From contig NC_010681.1 of NCBI RefSeq assembly GCF_000020125.1, positions 1,302,001-1,366,000 of the forward strand: a stretch of DNA of 64,000 nt, read 5' to 3'. The translations under genes and the position numbers were made by a program. The notes beneath the pieces are model-generated. The model was given only the letters and a program-made list of their open reading frames with translations, had not been told where the DNA came from and did no database searches. Source of the stretch: Paraburkholderia phytofirmans PsJN. GTDB taxonomy: Bacteria > Pseudomonadota > Gammaproteobacteria > Burkholderiales > Burkholderiaceae. Numbering within the stretch: position 1 is the first letter of the stretch; each line of letters begins with the position of its first letter. Positions 7,316 through 16,122 of the stretch are shown here, piece by piece.

Positions 7316-9317
7316 CAGACGGATCGGCATTGCCGAGTGGTCGGAGAAGCATCGCGTCCTGCCGGAGAGCAGCCCTGAACCCGGTAAATGGAGAAATGAG
7401 CGCACGCCGTACCTCGTCGGCATCATGGATGCGCTCTCGGGTCAGGCGAGCACCGTAACGCGCTATGCGCACGACGATGACCGGCCGTTCGATAACAGCC
7501 GCGTGATCACGGTTGGCCTGATGAAGGGCCACCAGCTCGGCGGCTCGGCGCTGGGCGAAAACTTCATTGGCCGCTGCATCACGACGGCGGCCGGGAACAT
7601 TCTCGCGGTGTTTGCAACGTACGACGACGCCGAGAAGTGGGAGATGGACCGCTTCGAGCCGATGCGTTCGTCGACGCCGGATCTGCGTCGCCGCGTGCGC
7701 GACGCAATGAAGAAGGGCAGCGAGAACACCAAGCTGCGCAAGAAATTCCCTGGTGGCCTGATGAACCTCGTCAGTGCGACGAGAGCAGGGCGTCTGAAAT
7801 CGACGACCGTGCGCTACGTACTGCTCGAGGAAATCGACGAGTACGTGCTCAATGTCGACGGGCAGGGCAACCCGATTGAACTCGCGAGAAACCGCACAAG
7901 TAACTTTGGTCGCCGCGCGAAGATTTTCGCGAACAGCACGCCGACCATCAAACGTCGGTCGCAGATCGAGAAGCTCTACGAGGCCGGCGACCAGCGGCGC
8001 TATTTCGTCCGGTGTCCGGACTGCGGATCGCCGCAGTTCTTCGACTGGCGCAAGGGTATGCGCCGCTCGCCCGACGATCCGGGTGTCGTCCTGTATTACT
8101 GTCAGACCGGTTGCGGCGCGGGCAACCCTGAAAGCGTCTGGAAAACGCGGGGCTATGAAGGCGCCTACTGGATGCCGACGACTCCCGGTGACGGCAAGAC
8201 GGCCAGCTTCCACCTCAGTGCGTTGTACGCGCCGCTCGGATGGCGCCCGTGGTCGGATCTGATGGACGACTGGGAAGCGGCTCAGACCGACACCGAGAAA
8301 ATGATTGCGTTCGTCAACAACGCACTCGCCGAGTGTTGGGAAGACAAGAGCGCGGAGATGAAGTGGGAGACGATCAAGCGTCGCGCCGAGTCGTACAAAT
8401 TGCGCACGATCCCTCCTGGCTGTCTGCTGCTGACCTGTGCGGTCGACACGCAGAACGACCGCCTCGAAGTCGAGATCTCCGGCTGGGGGCGTGGACTGCG
8501 TAACTGGACGATCGACCACGTCGTATTTCGGGGTGACCCGGCGTTGCCCGACGTATGGAACCAGCTCGACCGGTATCTCGACACACCGATCGTCAACCAG
8601 TTCGGCGTATCGATGCGCATCGAACTGTGCGCCGTCGACTCAGGCGGTAGCCGCACGCAGGACGTGTATGACTATTGCCGGCTGCGGCGCCATCGTGGTG
8701 TGTTCGCCATCAAGGGTGCGAAGGAGAAACACAAGCCGATCATCGGTCGCCCGACCGATCAGGATGTGACGATCAAGGGCAAGACCTATCCGAACGGCGT
8801 CAAGCTCTGGCCGGTCGGCACCGACACCGCGAAGAGCCGCATCTTCGGTGCGCTGCTCGGCGACGAGGAGCGCGAGGTTGTCGAGCGGCGCATGCACTTC
8901 TCGGTCGATCTCGACGACGAGTACTTTGAGCAACTCACGGCAGAGGCGTACAACCCATCGAAAGACCGCTGGGACAAGCTGCGCAAGCGCAATGAAGCGC
9001 TCGACCTGAAGGTCTACAACTTCGCATGCGCGTATCACCCGCGCTTGCGCCTGAACGCCTATCAGGATGCCGACTGGGCAGCGCTCGAAGCGGTGATCGA
9101 GCCGCGTGTGCAGGATCTGTTCGCGTCTGTTCCGGCTCATGACGTGCCGGCGCCGGAGCAGGCTGACGCAGACATTGCTGTGCTTGAGGTTGCGCTGGAC
9201 ACGGAGCTCGCGGTGGCGCCGGTCGACACGGCGAGCGAACCGGCGGCGCCAACGACTGACGCGGGTGCGACGCAGAACTCATGGATTCCACGCCGGGACA
9301 ACTGGCTGAGGCGATAG
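7254..9317 (+). CDS. Terminase large subunit, GpA family
   Basis: A 687-residue GpA-type terminase, the packaging motor and cos nuclease. The ATPase part is N-terminal: GLMKGHQLGGSALGEN fits the deviant, lysine-first Walker A of lambda gpA, here with GGS where GKS is usual; YVLLEEIDEY is the Walker B and catalytic Glu. A Cys cluster (CPDCG, then CQTGCG) suggests zinc binding mid-protein. The C-terminal nuclease half opens with LTCAVDTQNDRLEVEISGWG, containing the first catalytic Asp. The C-terminal tail is Ala/Pro-rich. The start could also be ATG 7263. GpA terminases make cohesive ends, which supports a cos phage. Confidence 0.92.
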   Translation: MTPMGATEAFLKTITEAIRPDRRIGIAEWSEKHRVLPESSPEPGKWRNERTPYLVGIMDALSGQASTVTRYAHDDDRPFDNSRVITVGLMKGHQLGGSALGENFIGRCITTAAGNILAVFATYDDAEKWEMDRFEPMRSSTPDLRRRVRDAMKKGSENTKLRKKFPGGLMNLVSATRAGRLKSTTVRYVLLEEIDEYVLNVDGQGNPIELARNRTSNFGRRAKIFANSTPTIKRRSQIEKLYEAGDQRRYFVRCPDCGSPQFFDWRKGMRRSPDDPGVVLYYCQTGCGAGNPESVWKTRGYEGAYWMPTTPGDGKTASFHLSALYAPLGWRPWSDLMDDWEAAQTDTEKMIAFVNNALAECWEDKSAEMKWETIKRRAESYKLRTIPPGCLLLTCAVDTQNDRLEVEISGWGRGLRNWTIDHVVFRGDPALPDVWNQLDRYLDTPIVNQFGVSMRIELCAVDSGGSRTQDVYDYCRLRRHRGVFAIKGAKEKHKPIIGRPTDQDVTIKGKTYPNGVKLWPVGTDTAKSRIFGALLGDEEREVVERRMHFSVDLDDEYFEQLTAEAYNPSKDRWDKLRKRNEALDLKVYNFACAYHPRLRLNAYQDADWAALEAVIEPRVQDLFASVPAHDVPAPEQADADIAVLEVALDTELAVAPVDTASEPAAPTTDAGATQNSWIPRRDNWLRR

Positions 9318-9319
9318 AT

Positions 9320-9523
9320 ATGGCATTTACCCAGCAGAACCTCGACGCGATCGAGAAAGCCATTGCGACAGGCACGCTGTCAGTCGAATACAACGGCAAG
9401 CGCATCACCTATCGGTCCATGGGCGACCTGTTAAAGGCGCGCGATGTGATCAAAACCGAGCTGTTAAAGCAGCAGGCGCCCGGCGTACCGCGATCCAGCA
9501 TTGCCATTTATCAACGGTTCTGA
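9320..9523 (+). CDS. Head-tail joining protein, gpW family
   Basis: A 67-residue protein, nearly the same length as lambda gpW (68). The pattern is helix, beta hairpin, helix: NLDAIEKAIATGTLSVEYNG, KRITYRSMGDLLKARDVI. gpW stabilises filled heads and provides the docking surface for the tail connector. It lies between terminase and portal exactly as in lambda (A-W-B). The frame is open from 9281, but ATG 9320 is just past the terL stop and fits the family start (MAFTQ). Confidence 0.9.
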   Translation: MAFTQQNLDAIEKAIATGTLSVEYNGKRITYRSMGDLLKARDVIKTELLKQQAPGVPRSSIAIYQRF

Positions 9524-9524
9524 C

Positions 9525-10994
9525 ATGAAGACAAACTTTATCGACAGGGCCATTGAATACGTGGCGCCGGGGATCGCCGCGCGACGCATGCGTGCGCGGG
9601 TGTCGATCCACGCCGCGCGCGGTTTCGACGGCGCGAAGCGCGGGCCGCGCTCGGCGGGGTGGCGTGCCTCGGGCGCCAGCTCGACAGCAGAGGTACTGCC
9701 CGCGCTCGGCGTCCTGCGCAACCGCGCGCGTGATCTGGTGCGCAACAATCCGCACATTCGTCGCGCGCTCAAGATCCTGGTGGCCAATGCGATCGGCACG
9801 GGCGTGCAGGCCAAGTTCACCGACAAGGCCCTGCAGAAGCTCTGGAAACGCTGGGTGAAGGTCTGCGATGCCGGCGGACTACTGGATTTCTACGGCCTGC
9901 AGGCGCAGGCATACAAGGCCCTGAAGGAGTCGGGCGAAGTGCTGCTCAGGTTTCGCACGCGCCTGCCGCAGGACGGCATGGAGGTGCCGCTCCAGTTGCA
10001 GATCCTGGAGATCGATTTTCTCGATACGCTGAAGGTCGGTGCGGTCGACGGCGGGTTCATTGTGGCCGGCGTGCAGTTCAACATGATCGGCCAGCGCACA
10101 GGCTACTGGCTGTTCGATCAGCATCCCGGCGAAGTGGCGCAGGTGCCGCGCAACATGCTGAGCCGCTTTGTGCCGGCTTCGGAGATCATCCACCTGTTCG
10201 ATGCAATCGACCGGCCCAACGCGGTGCGCGGATTCCCCTGGCTTGCGTCTGCGATCTGGAAAGCCCGTGACCTCGACGAGTATCAGGACGCCGAGCTCGT
10301 GCGCAAAAAGATCGAGGCCTGTTTCGCGGCCTTCGTCACGTCTAGCGACGAAGGCTTTCAGGTGGGGCGCACCACGGCATCTGCGCCAGGAGACTCTCGT
10401 CGTGTGGAGTCGCTATCGCCCGGCATGGTCGAGTATCTGCGGCCGGGCGAAACCGTGGATTTTTCCGCGCCCGCCACCAGCAATGACTATGAGGGCAATG
10501 TACGCGTCGACCTGCGTGCGATCGCGGCTGGCACGGACACGACGTATGAACAGCTGACCGGCGACTATTCGCAGGTCAATTTCACCAGCGGTCGCATGGG
10601 GAAAATGGAGTTCAAGCGATTCCTCGAGCAGGACCTGTGGCTCATCTTCATTCCGATGTTTTGTGAAGCGGTTGCCAGCCGCTTCGTCTCCACGGCCTAT
10701 CTTGCTGGCAGGACGAAACAGCCGTTGGCCGACGTGTCCTGGTCGCCGCAGCGCATCGAATTTATCGATCCGTTGCGCGAAGCGAACGGCATCATCGCGC
10801 TGATCGACGCCCGTCTGAAGAGCCGGCATCAGAGCATTCGCGATCTCGGCGAAGACCCGGACGAAGTCGATGCCGAAATCAATGCGGATCCGCTGGCAAT
10901 CGAGGTGCCCATTTCGGGCCGCTCGCTCGACGCGAAATCGGCGCACGACGTTCTCGACCGGCTGGAGCAGATCCTCTCGGCGGTGCCACAGTAG
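9525..10994 (+). CDS. Portal protein, lambda family
   Basis: A 489-residue portal protein, the dodecameric vertex through which DNA enters the head. Family features: the N-terminal RARDLVRNNPHIRRALKILV then NAIGTGVQAKF, the conserved IHLFDAIDRPNAVRGFPWLA stretch in the core, and ADVSWSPQRIEFIDPLREANG near the C-terminus. A frame extension to TTG 9501 overlaps gpW; ATG 9525 directly after the gpW stop (9521-9523) is preferred. Position between gpW and the protease-capsid gene matches lambda B. Confidence 0.92.
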   Translation: MKTNFIDRAIEYVAPGIAARRMRARVSIHAARGFDGAKRGPRSAGWRASGASSTAEVLPALGVLRNRARDLVRNNPHIRRALKILVANAIGTGVQAKFTDKALQKLWKRWVKVCDAGGLLDFYGLQAQAYKALKESGEVLLRFRTRLPQDGMEVPLQLQILEIDFLDTLKVGAVDGGFIVAGVQFNMIGQRTGYWLFDQHPGEVAQVPRNMLSRFVPASEIIHLFDAIDRPNAVRGFPWLASAIWKARDLDEYQDAELVRKKIEACFAAFVTSSDEGFQVGRTTASAPGDSRRVESLSPGMVEYLRPGETVDFSAPATSNDYEGNVRVDLRAIAAGTDTTYEQLTGDYSQVNFTSGRMGKMEFKRFLEQDLWLIFIPMFCEAVASRFVSTAYLAGRTKQPLADVSWSPQRIEFIDPLREANGIIALIDARLKSRHQSIRDLGEDPDEVDAEINADPLAIEVPISGRSLDAKSAHDVLDRLEQILSAVPQ

Positions 10995-11024
10995 TTGCCG
11001 CATTAGTTGCCCCAGTAGTCGTCG

Positions 11025-11037
11025 CAAAGCAACTTTG
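11025..11037. repeat. Dispersed palindrome, near-perfect copy
   Basis: CAAAGCAACTTTG, 31 bp after the portal stop and just before an 11 bp-stem hairpin (11046-11073). Same family as the copy at 1638; this variant has C instead of T at position 6 and matches the copy at 33220 exactly. Confidence 0.7.
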
Positions 11038-11045
11038 AAAACTCT

Positions 11046-11073
11046 GAAACGCCCGCTCTCATGCGGGCGTTTC
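11046..11073. terminator. Hairpin between portal and capsid genes
   Basis: GAAACGCCCGC and GCGGGCGTTTC form a perfect 11 bp stem with loop TCTCAT. Only TTTC follows, so termination would be weak. It may modulate readthrough into the abundantly needed capsid gene or protect the capsid mRNA 5' end. Confidence 0.55.
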
Positions 11074-11088
11074 CCATTGGAGTGAACC

Positions 11089-13152
11089 ATGCCCGAACCC
11101 GTTAATGGTCGTCGCGGCGGTGCCGGTGCACCGTCGGCGATGCCGCTTCAAACGCGCCTGCAGCCGGTTGGAACTGTCGATGCGCAAAACCGCACGGTGG
11201 ATGTCACGTGGACAGCCGGCGCACAGGTGCAGCGTTACGACTGGATGCGCGATCGCACCTATATGGAAGAGCTGAGCACGGATCCGGGGGCTGTCCGGAT
11301 GGATCGTCTGCAGTCCGGTAATGCGCCGGTCCTGAACGATCACGATCGCTGGGGCGGCCTCGATTCGGTGCTCGGCGTCGTATCCAGCGCGTCGCTCGAT
11401 AGCGCGAGCAGTACCGGCCAGGCGCAGCTGCGCTTCTCATCGCGTGATGCCGTGCAGCCGTATTTTCAGGACGTGCAGGACGGCATTCTCCGCAACATTT
11501 CTTTCGGCTACCGGACGTACCGGTACGACATGATCGCGCCCGGCCAGGAAGGCAACGATCAGTGGATTTATCGCGCGACCGACTGGGAGCCGTACGAGAT
11601 CTCGCTGGTGTCGATCCCGGCCGATCCGAACGCCACGGTGCGCAATGCAGGCGGCTCGCCTGACCAACGCTTTTTCCCCTGCGAATTCGTCGAGCGAAGC
11701 GCAGGGGCTTCTTCAGTCGGGGCGCGCGCCTCGCAACATAACCAAGGAGCTGTGATGCCCGGTGAAAACGAACCTCAAACCCCTGCCAATCCGTCCGGTC
11801 CGGATACCTCGGAGGCGGCACGAAACGCTGCAGCTGCGGCCCAAAGCGAAGCCGCCCGCAACGAAGGTGCAGCGGCGGAACGCCAGCGTATGATGGATCT
11901 GCGTACGGCGGTTCGCGCGAGCGTGCTCGACAATCAGGACGAACTGCTGAACGGTTTCATCGAACGCGGGGTGACGGTCGACGCTGCACGCGCGGAAATC
12001 CTGCGTCTGCAGGCCGAGCGCTCGAACGCGAATCCGCAGCGGGGCGCGTCGAACATCGTGACCGTGACCGACGAAACCGATGTTCGCCGTGCCGCGATGA
12101 CGGATGCGGTCATGCATCGCGTGAATCCGCGTCAGGAACTCAATGACGCAGCCCGCCAGTATCGCGGCATGACGCTGCGCGAGATGTGCCGTGAAGGGCT
12201 CGAGGCGGTCGGCGTCGATACGCGCGGCATGGAACTGCGCCAGCTGGCGGGTATGGCGCTCGGTCTGACCCGTGCCGGCTACAACACGACCTCCGACCTG
12301 CCGATCGTGTTCGGCAACGTGATCAACCGCACGTTGCGCGATGCCTACAGCGCTGCGCCGCGTTCGTTCACGAGCTGGGCGCGTCAGGGCACGCTGACCG
12401 ATTTCCGCCCGGCGACGCGCGTGATGGTCGACGGTGCGCTGAAGCTGGAAAAGGTCAACGAATCCGGCGAGTACAAGTACGGCAAGCTGGTCGACGGTGG
12501 CGAAGTGATCCAGCTCGGCTCGTACGGAAAAATCATCAACTTCACGCGCCAGATGATCATCAATGACGATCTCTCGGCGCTGCAGCGCGTCCCGACGTAC
12601 TTCGGCCGCTCCGCTGCAAACCTGGAATCGGACGTGGTGTATGGCGCCCTGACGGGCAACGCCGCGATGTCGGACGGCAAGTCCCTGTTCCACGCGCAGC
12701 ACGGCAACCTCGGCGCTGGCGGCGCAATCTCGATCGATACGCTTTCGGCAGGGCGTACCGCGATGCGCACGCAGAAATCGCCGGGTGACGGCACGCCGCT
12801 GAACGGTGCGCCCAAATTCCTGCTGGTGCCGGCCGCGCTGGAGACCACGGCTGGCCAGATGACCAGCAACCAGTATGTGCCGAATCAGGCGAACCAGCAG
12901 AACCCGTTCTACAGCACGCTCACGCCGGTCGTCGAGCCGCGCCTCGATGCCATCAGCACAACCTCCTGGTATCTCGCGGCGGACCCGGCAGCAATCGACA
13001 CGATCGAGTACTGCTACCTCGAAGGTGAGCAGGGGCTCTATACCGAGCAGGATCTCGACTTCGACGTCGACGGCCTGAAGGTCAAGGCACGGCTCGACTT
13101 CGCGGCGAAGGCAATCGACTGGCGCGGTCTATTCAAGAATCCGGGCCAGTAA
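11089..13152 (+). CDS. Prohead protease-major capsid fusion protein
   Basis: A 687-residue fusion. Residues about 20-200 are a Herpes/HK97-type prohead protease: catalytic His85 in NAPVLNDHDR and Ser138 in LRNISFGY match the assemblin-fold pattern. A charged, coiled Ala/Glu-rich segment (about 225-300) follows, like the scaffold delta domain. The C-terminal part (about 350-687) is the major capsid domain, with the RQMIINDDLSALQRVP and LYTEQDLDFDVDGLKVKARLDFAAKAID segments typical of this family. After assembly the protease would cut itself and the scaffold off. Known fusions of this type occur in related prophages. An internal ATG at 11755, preceded by AGGAG, could give a separate scaffold-capsid product. 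Confidence 0.88.
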   Translation: MPEPVNGRRGGAGAPSAMPLQTRLQPVGTVDAQNRTVDVTWTAGAQVQRYDWMRDRTYMEELSTDPGAVRMDRLQSGNAPVLNDHDRWGGLDSVLGVVSSASLDSASSTGQAQLRFSSRDAVQPYFQDVQDGILRNISFGYRTYRYDMIAPGQEGNDQWIYRATDWEPYEISLVSIPADPNATVRNAGGSPDQRFFPCEFVERSAGASSVGARASQHNQGAVMPGENEPQTPANPSGPDTSEAARNAAAAAQSEAARNEGAAAERQRMMDLRTAVRASVLDNQDELLNGFIERGVTVDAARAEILRLQAERSNANPQRGASNIVTVTDETDVRRAAMTDAVMHRVNPRQELNDAARQYRGMTLREMCREGLEAVGVDTRGMELRQLAGMALGLTRAGYNTTSDLPIVFGNVINRTLRDAYSAAPRSFTSWARQGTLTDFRPATRVMVDGALKLEKVNESGEYKYGKLVDGGEVIQLGSYGKIINFTRQMIINDDLSALQRVPTYFGRSAANLESDVVYGALTGNAAMSDGKSLFHAQHGNLGAGGAISIDTLSAGRTAMRTQKSPGDGTPLNGAPKFLLVPAALETTAGQMTSNQYVPNQANQQNPFYSTLTPVVEPRLDAISTTSWYLAADPAAIDTIEYCYLEGEQGLYTEQDLDFDVDGLKVKARLDFAAKAIDWRGLFKNPGQ

Positions 13153-13233
13153 GGCGTCGTGTGTGCCGGCATGACGCCGGCACAGTCTGCATTCTTCCAC
13201 TTTGCACCCGTTCACTTCAGAGGGAACTGATCC

Positions 13234-13563
13234 ATGAACAACTTTATCCAGAAGGGCCGCACGATCACCGCGACGCTGGCCGCCGCGGTCACTTCGGGCC
13301 AGCTCGTGCTGCTGGGCAATGGCAAGCTGCCGGCAGTCGCTTCCGGTACATACGCTGCCAACGCCGAGGGCGAATACAACACCGGTGGTGTCTATGCGTT
13401 GCCCAGCGCGACGAACGGCACGGCGGTGGTGGGCGATAAGGCGTACTGGGACTCGACTAACAATGTCGTGACGATCACCGCACAAAACAACGATCCGATC
13501 GGCCACTTCGCTGCGCCGAAGGCGGCGGCCGACTCGACGGCCAATGTGCGGCTCTGGCTGTGA
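13234..13563 (+). CDS. DUF2190 capsid-decorating protein
   Basis: A 109-residue protein with the DUF2190 look: an N-terminal FIQKGRTITATLAAAVTSGQ, repeated beta-strand segments, and a closing IGHFAAPKAAADSTANVRLWL. These small trimeric beta proteins decorate or stabilise the capsid shell, playing the role of lambda gpD. It follows the capsid gene by 81 bp with an AGAGGGAAC ribosome site, and its stop overlaps the GTG of the next gene. Confidence 0.8.
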   Translation: MNNFIQKGRTITATLAAAVTSGQLVLLGNGKLPAVASGTYAANAEGEYNTGGVYALPSATNGTAVVGDKAYWDSTNNVVTITAQNNDPIGHFAAPKAAADSTANVRLWL

Positions 13564-13871
13564 GCGACTTCGATCTGGGCGCGGTGTTCGATGCGGCCGT
13601 CGATGCCGGCATGCTGACCGAGGTAATGGTCATCAGCGGCGCTGACGTGTCGCAGCCGTTCTGGGCTGATTTCCTGCAGCCGGGCTCCGACATTCTGGAG
13701 AACATGGCCCAGGCAGTCGACTACGGGATCGAATACCGCACGACAGACGTTCCGTCCCTGCCCAAACTGGCGGTGATCGAGATCGCGGGCCGTCGTTACG
13801 AGGTGACGCGAGCTGGGCGCTCGAAGGATGAGGCAGGCATGTTCAGCTTTGCACCTCTCAAACGCCTATGA
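13560..13871 (+). CDS. Head-tail connector (FII-like)
   Basis: A 103-residue protein starting at GTG 13560, overlapping the previous stop (GTGA). It has a mostly beta composition with ending SKDEAGMFSFAPLKR. Position between capsid decoration and tail terminator genes fits lambda FII, the head-tail connector. Sequence similarity alone is too weak to be certain; the segment LAVIEIAGRRYEVTRAGR resembles the Phage_attach (gpFII/Gifsy) fold. Confidence 0.6.
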   Translation: MSDFDLGAVFDAAVDAGMLTEVMVISGADVSQPFWADFLQPGSDILENMAQAVDYGIEYRTTDVPSLPKLAVIEIAGRRYEVTRAGRSKDEAGMFSFAPLKRL

Positions 13872-14299
13872 CGACACTTCGCGAGCAGTACGTCGGCGCG
13901 TTACTCGATCTGATGGCGGCCGACCCCGGCATGCAGCAGCTCAACGTGCAGGTCGGTCGTTCCATCGTCGACGCTCTCGATGCGCAGCACACGCTCGCGC
14001 TGATCCTGCATCTGGGTGCCGATGCACCGCCTGACCGGTCTGCTGTCGGATTTGCGACACGACAGACCGAAATCCTCTGTACGGTCATCACGCGCGACAC
14101 GACGCCGGATCAGGCGGCCGACAGCGTGCTCGAGCTGGCCCATCCGATCATCATGGATTTCGATGCACCGGCGCTGATCGGCAGCGACGAGGGGCAGACG
14201 GACCCGCCTATCTTCGCCAACGTCGACGGCGAGTCCTGTCTTCGGACAGTCCATTACCTCTACACGTATCGAACGCGGTCGAACAGCCTGACTGGATAG
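13868..14299 (+). CDS. Tail terminator/completion protein (gpU-like)
   Basis: A 143-residue protein with ATGA overlap to the preceding gene. N-terminal helix (TTLREQYVGALLDLMAA), a central beta part (TEILCTVITRD) and a second helix (DQAADSVLELAHPIIM) match the layout of tail terminator proteins such as lambda gpU, which cap the growing tail tube. It sits directly before the major tail tube gene. Function is assigned mainly by position and secondary-structure pattern. Confidence 0.6.
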   Translation: MTTLREQYVGALLDLMAADPGMQQLNVQVGRSIVDALDAQHTLALILHLGADAPPDRSAVGFATRQTEILCTVITRDTTPDQAADSVLELAHPIIMDFDAPALIGSDEGQTDPPIFANVDGESCLRTVHYLYTYRTRSNSLTG

Positions 14300-14361
14300 G
14301 TCGGGCGAGCCGGACAGCGTGTCGCCTTCTCACATTCCACATTCACACAGGAATCAGGCTC

Positions 14362-15291
14362 ATGACCAAGCGTACCCGAAAGACAGTGGTTCTCGCCGTG
14401 CTGCAGGCGGCGATCGGCATTCCCGGTGTTCCGACCGGCGCCGACGATGCAATGCTCGTCAGCGACGTCAGCTCGACGCCGATTGCTGCGCAATACGCGC
14501 AGCGTAACAACGTGAAGGGCTATCTCGGCAACGACCAGCAGCTTGTGTCGGAAAAGCACGCCGAATTGTCGTTCAGCGTCGAAATCGCAGGCGGCGGCAC
14601 GGCTGGCGAGGCACCTGCATGGGAGCCTCTGTTGCTTGCCTGCTCGTTTGCATCGACCGTGGTTGCCGACACCAGCGTCACCTATCACCCGGTCAGCGAC
14701 GATCCCTTGCCGGCGACGATTTACTACTACCTCGACGGTCTGCTGCACAAGCTCACGAATGCATTCGGCACGGTGTCGCTCGACCTCACGTCGAACGCGG
14801 TGCCGAAGTTCAAGTTCAAATTCACCGGCGACTATGTGCCGGTGATCGATCAGGCGCTGCCGACGCCGGACTTCTCGAAGTTCAGGGATCCGCTGGTGGT
14901 CAACAACGAGAATACGCCCGCTTTCACGTTGGCCGGCTATTCCGCCGTTCTCAATGCCTTCACGGCCGATCTGGCCAACACGGTCACCTATCGCAGCCTG
15001 CCGGGTGCGGCCGGCGCGTTGATTACCGATCGCAAGCCGACCGGCAACGTCGTGTTCGAGCTCGCGCGAGTGAGCGACAAGGATTACTGGAGTTCGATCG
15101 CCGGCGCACAGAACCTTCCCCTGTCGCTGCAGCATGGCAGGACGGCAGGCAACATCGTGACCATCGCGGCGCCCGCTGTGCAACTGACGTCGCCGTCCTA
15201 TACGGACAACAACGGCATCGCCAGTCTCTCGGCGACGCTCACATTCAACACGCTGCTCGGTAACGACGAAATCTCGATCGCACTCACCTGA
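14362..15291 (+). CDS. Major tail tube protein
   Basis: A 309-residue protein assembled in rings to form the tail tube. It follows the tail terminator and is followed by a terminator, as expected for a highly expressed structural gene. Features: N-terminal KRTRKTVVLAVLQAAIG, beta-rich body with DYVPVIDQALPTPDFSKF, and a C-terminal ITIAAPAVQLTSPSYTDN-like part ending in a beta strand (SATLTFNTLLGNDE). The ATG at 14362 follows a weak AGGAATCAGG ribosome site. Confidence 0.8.
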   Translation: MTKRTRKTVVLAVLQAAIGIPGVPTGADDAMLVSDVSSTPIAAQYAQRNNVKGYLGNDQQLVSEKHAELSFSVEIAGGGTAGEAPAWEPLLLACSFASTVVADTSVTYHPVSDDPLPATIYYYLDGLLHKLTNAFGTVSLDLTSNAVPKFKFKFTGDYVPVIDQALPTPDFSKFRDPLVVNNENTPAFTLAGYSAVLNAFTADLANTVTYRSLPGAAGALITDRKPTGNVVFELARVSDKDYWSSIAGAQNLPLSLQHGRTAGNIVTIAAPAVQLTSPSYTDNNGIASLSATLTFNTLLGNDEISIALT

Positions 15292-15292
15292 G

Positions 15293-15356
15293 CAAAGTAA
15301 CTTTTTCGATTCACATCGCAGTGACGCGGGTCGCCTTATGGCGGCCCATTTTTATT
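15293..15356 (+). terminator. Palindrome copy plus terminator after tail tube
   Basis: Immediately after the stop lies CAAAGTAACTTTT (15293-15305), a copy of the dispersed palindrome. Then GGGTCGCC (15328-15335) pairs with GGCGGCCC (15340-15347) through a TTAT loop, followed by ATTTTTATTT. This is a good intrinsic terminator that would separate tail tube expression from the chaperone genes. Confidence 0.75.
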
Positions 15357-15370
15357 TCAAGGAGAGTTTC

Positions 15371-15700
15371 ATGCCGATCGTTCTCGCCCGCAGCAATACC
15401 TTCAAGTGGAAATTCAAGCTGCGCGAAATCGCTGAAAACGGCGAGGTCGTCGAGTCCGCGATAACGCTGATTGTCCGTCGCGTCGATGAACCGGAGTTTC
15501 AGGAGTTGATCAAGGAGTCCCAGGCCGACCTGCTCAGGAAAGTCATCGTCGGATGGCCGAGCGGTGAAGTGCTGGGCAGCGACGGCCCGATCGAATATTC
15601 CCCGGAGAATTTCGATGCGTTGATTGCCGATCCACATCGTGTGCGGCAACTATCGCAGGAGTATGTGCGGGCCAACGTGGCGCTGCCGGAAAAAAACTGA
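15371..15700 (+). CDS. Tail assembly chaperone, gpG-like
   Basis: A 109-residue protein, start ATG 15371 with AAGGAGAG 5 nt upstream. It is the short form of the tail assembly chaperone pair, which coats the tape measure protein before tube assembly, like lambda gpG. It ends with LPEKN just after the slippery sequence A AAA AAC (15691-15697), so a fraction of ribosomes can shift -1 and continue into the next frame. Position between tail tube and tape measure is diagnostic. Confidence 0.8.
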   Translation: MPIVLARSNTFKWKFKLREIAENGEVVESAITLIVRRVDEPEFQELIKESQADLLRKVIVGWPSGEVLGSDGPIEYSPENFDALIADPHRVRQLSQEYVRANVALPEKN

Positions 15701-15714
15701 CGGACGCCGCCCGC
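15691..15714 (+). promoter_or_regulatory. Programmed -1 frameshift site
   Basis: The in-frame heptamer A AAA AAC (15691-15697) fits X XXY YYZ, followed by the TGA of the gpG-like gene. About 12 nt downstream CCCGC (15710-15714) can pair with GCGGG (15721-15725), a potential stimulatory hairpin. Slipping back one base at 15697 continues in the frame of the following DUF1799-like gene. Confidence 0.8.
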
Positions 15715-16089
15715 TATTGGGCGGGAGCGCGGCGAAACGACTTTGCCGTCGACGCCGACGTCGCTGATGCGATGGCGGCATTCGGCGCACCTGCTGACGT
15801 GGTCGAGGTGGCACGGTCGCGTCCCGGTGAGGATGACTTCGAAGTCCTGCCGGAAAACTGGGACGCGGTAGAGGTCTTCACCTCGCTCGGCACGCAGTGG
15901 AAGAAATCGGTCGTCTCATCGTTGAGCGGTGGCGGCGTCTTCTATGAAGGGCTCGACTACTCCGCAGTCGAGTCGGTGTTTCGCATGTTTGGCTTCAAGA
16001 GAAAGCGACATCGCGAACTGTTCGACGCAGTGCGCGTGATGGAACGCGCGGCGCTCGATGTTCTTTCGGCCCGCGCGTCACGAACGTAA
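15697..16089 (+). CDS. gpT-like extension of the tail chaperone
   Basis: Read by a -1 frameshift from the gpG-like gene. The extension starts LTDAARYWAGARRNDFAVDA and continues through MAAFGAPADVVEVA (an internal ATG is at 15772) to residue 130 of this part. It resembles DUF1799 tail proteins. The joined product (about 239 residues; lambda gpGT is 279) bridges the tape measure and tube subunits. The segment before the internal ATG reads as good protein, which argues that frameshifting, not independent initiation, is the main way it is made. Confidence 0.75.
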   Translation: MTDAARYWAGARRNDFAVDADVADAMAAFGAPADVVEVARSRPGEDDFEVLPENWDAVEVFTSLGTQWKKSVVSSLSGGGVFYEGLDYSAVESVFRMFGFKRKRHRELFDAVRVMERAALDVLSARASRT

Positions 16090-16122
16090 TTGCGCCGGCG
16101 GGCGCTTCTGGGGAAATGCACT

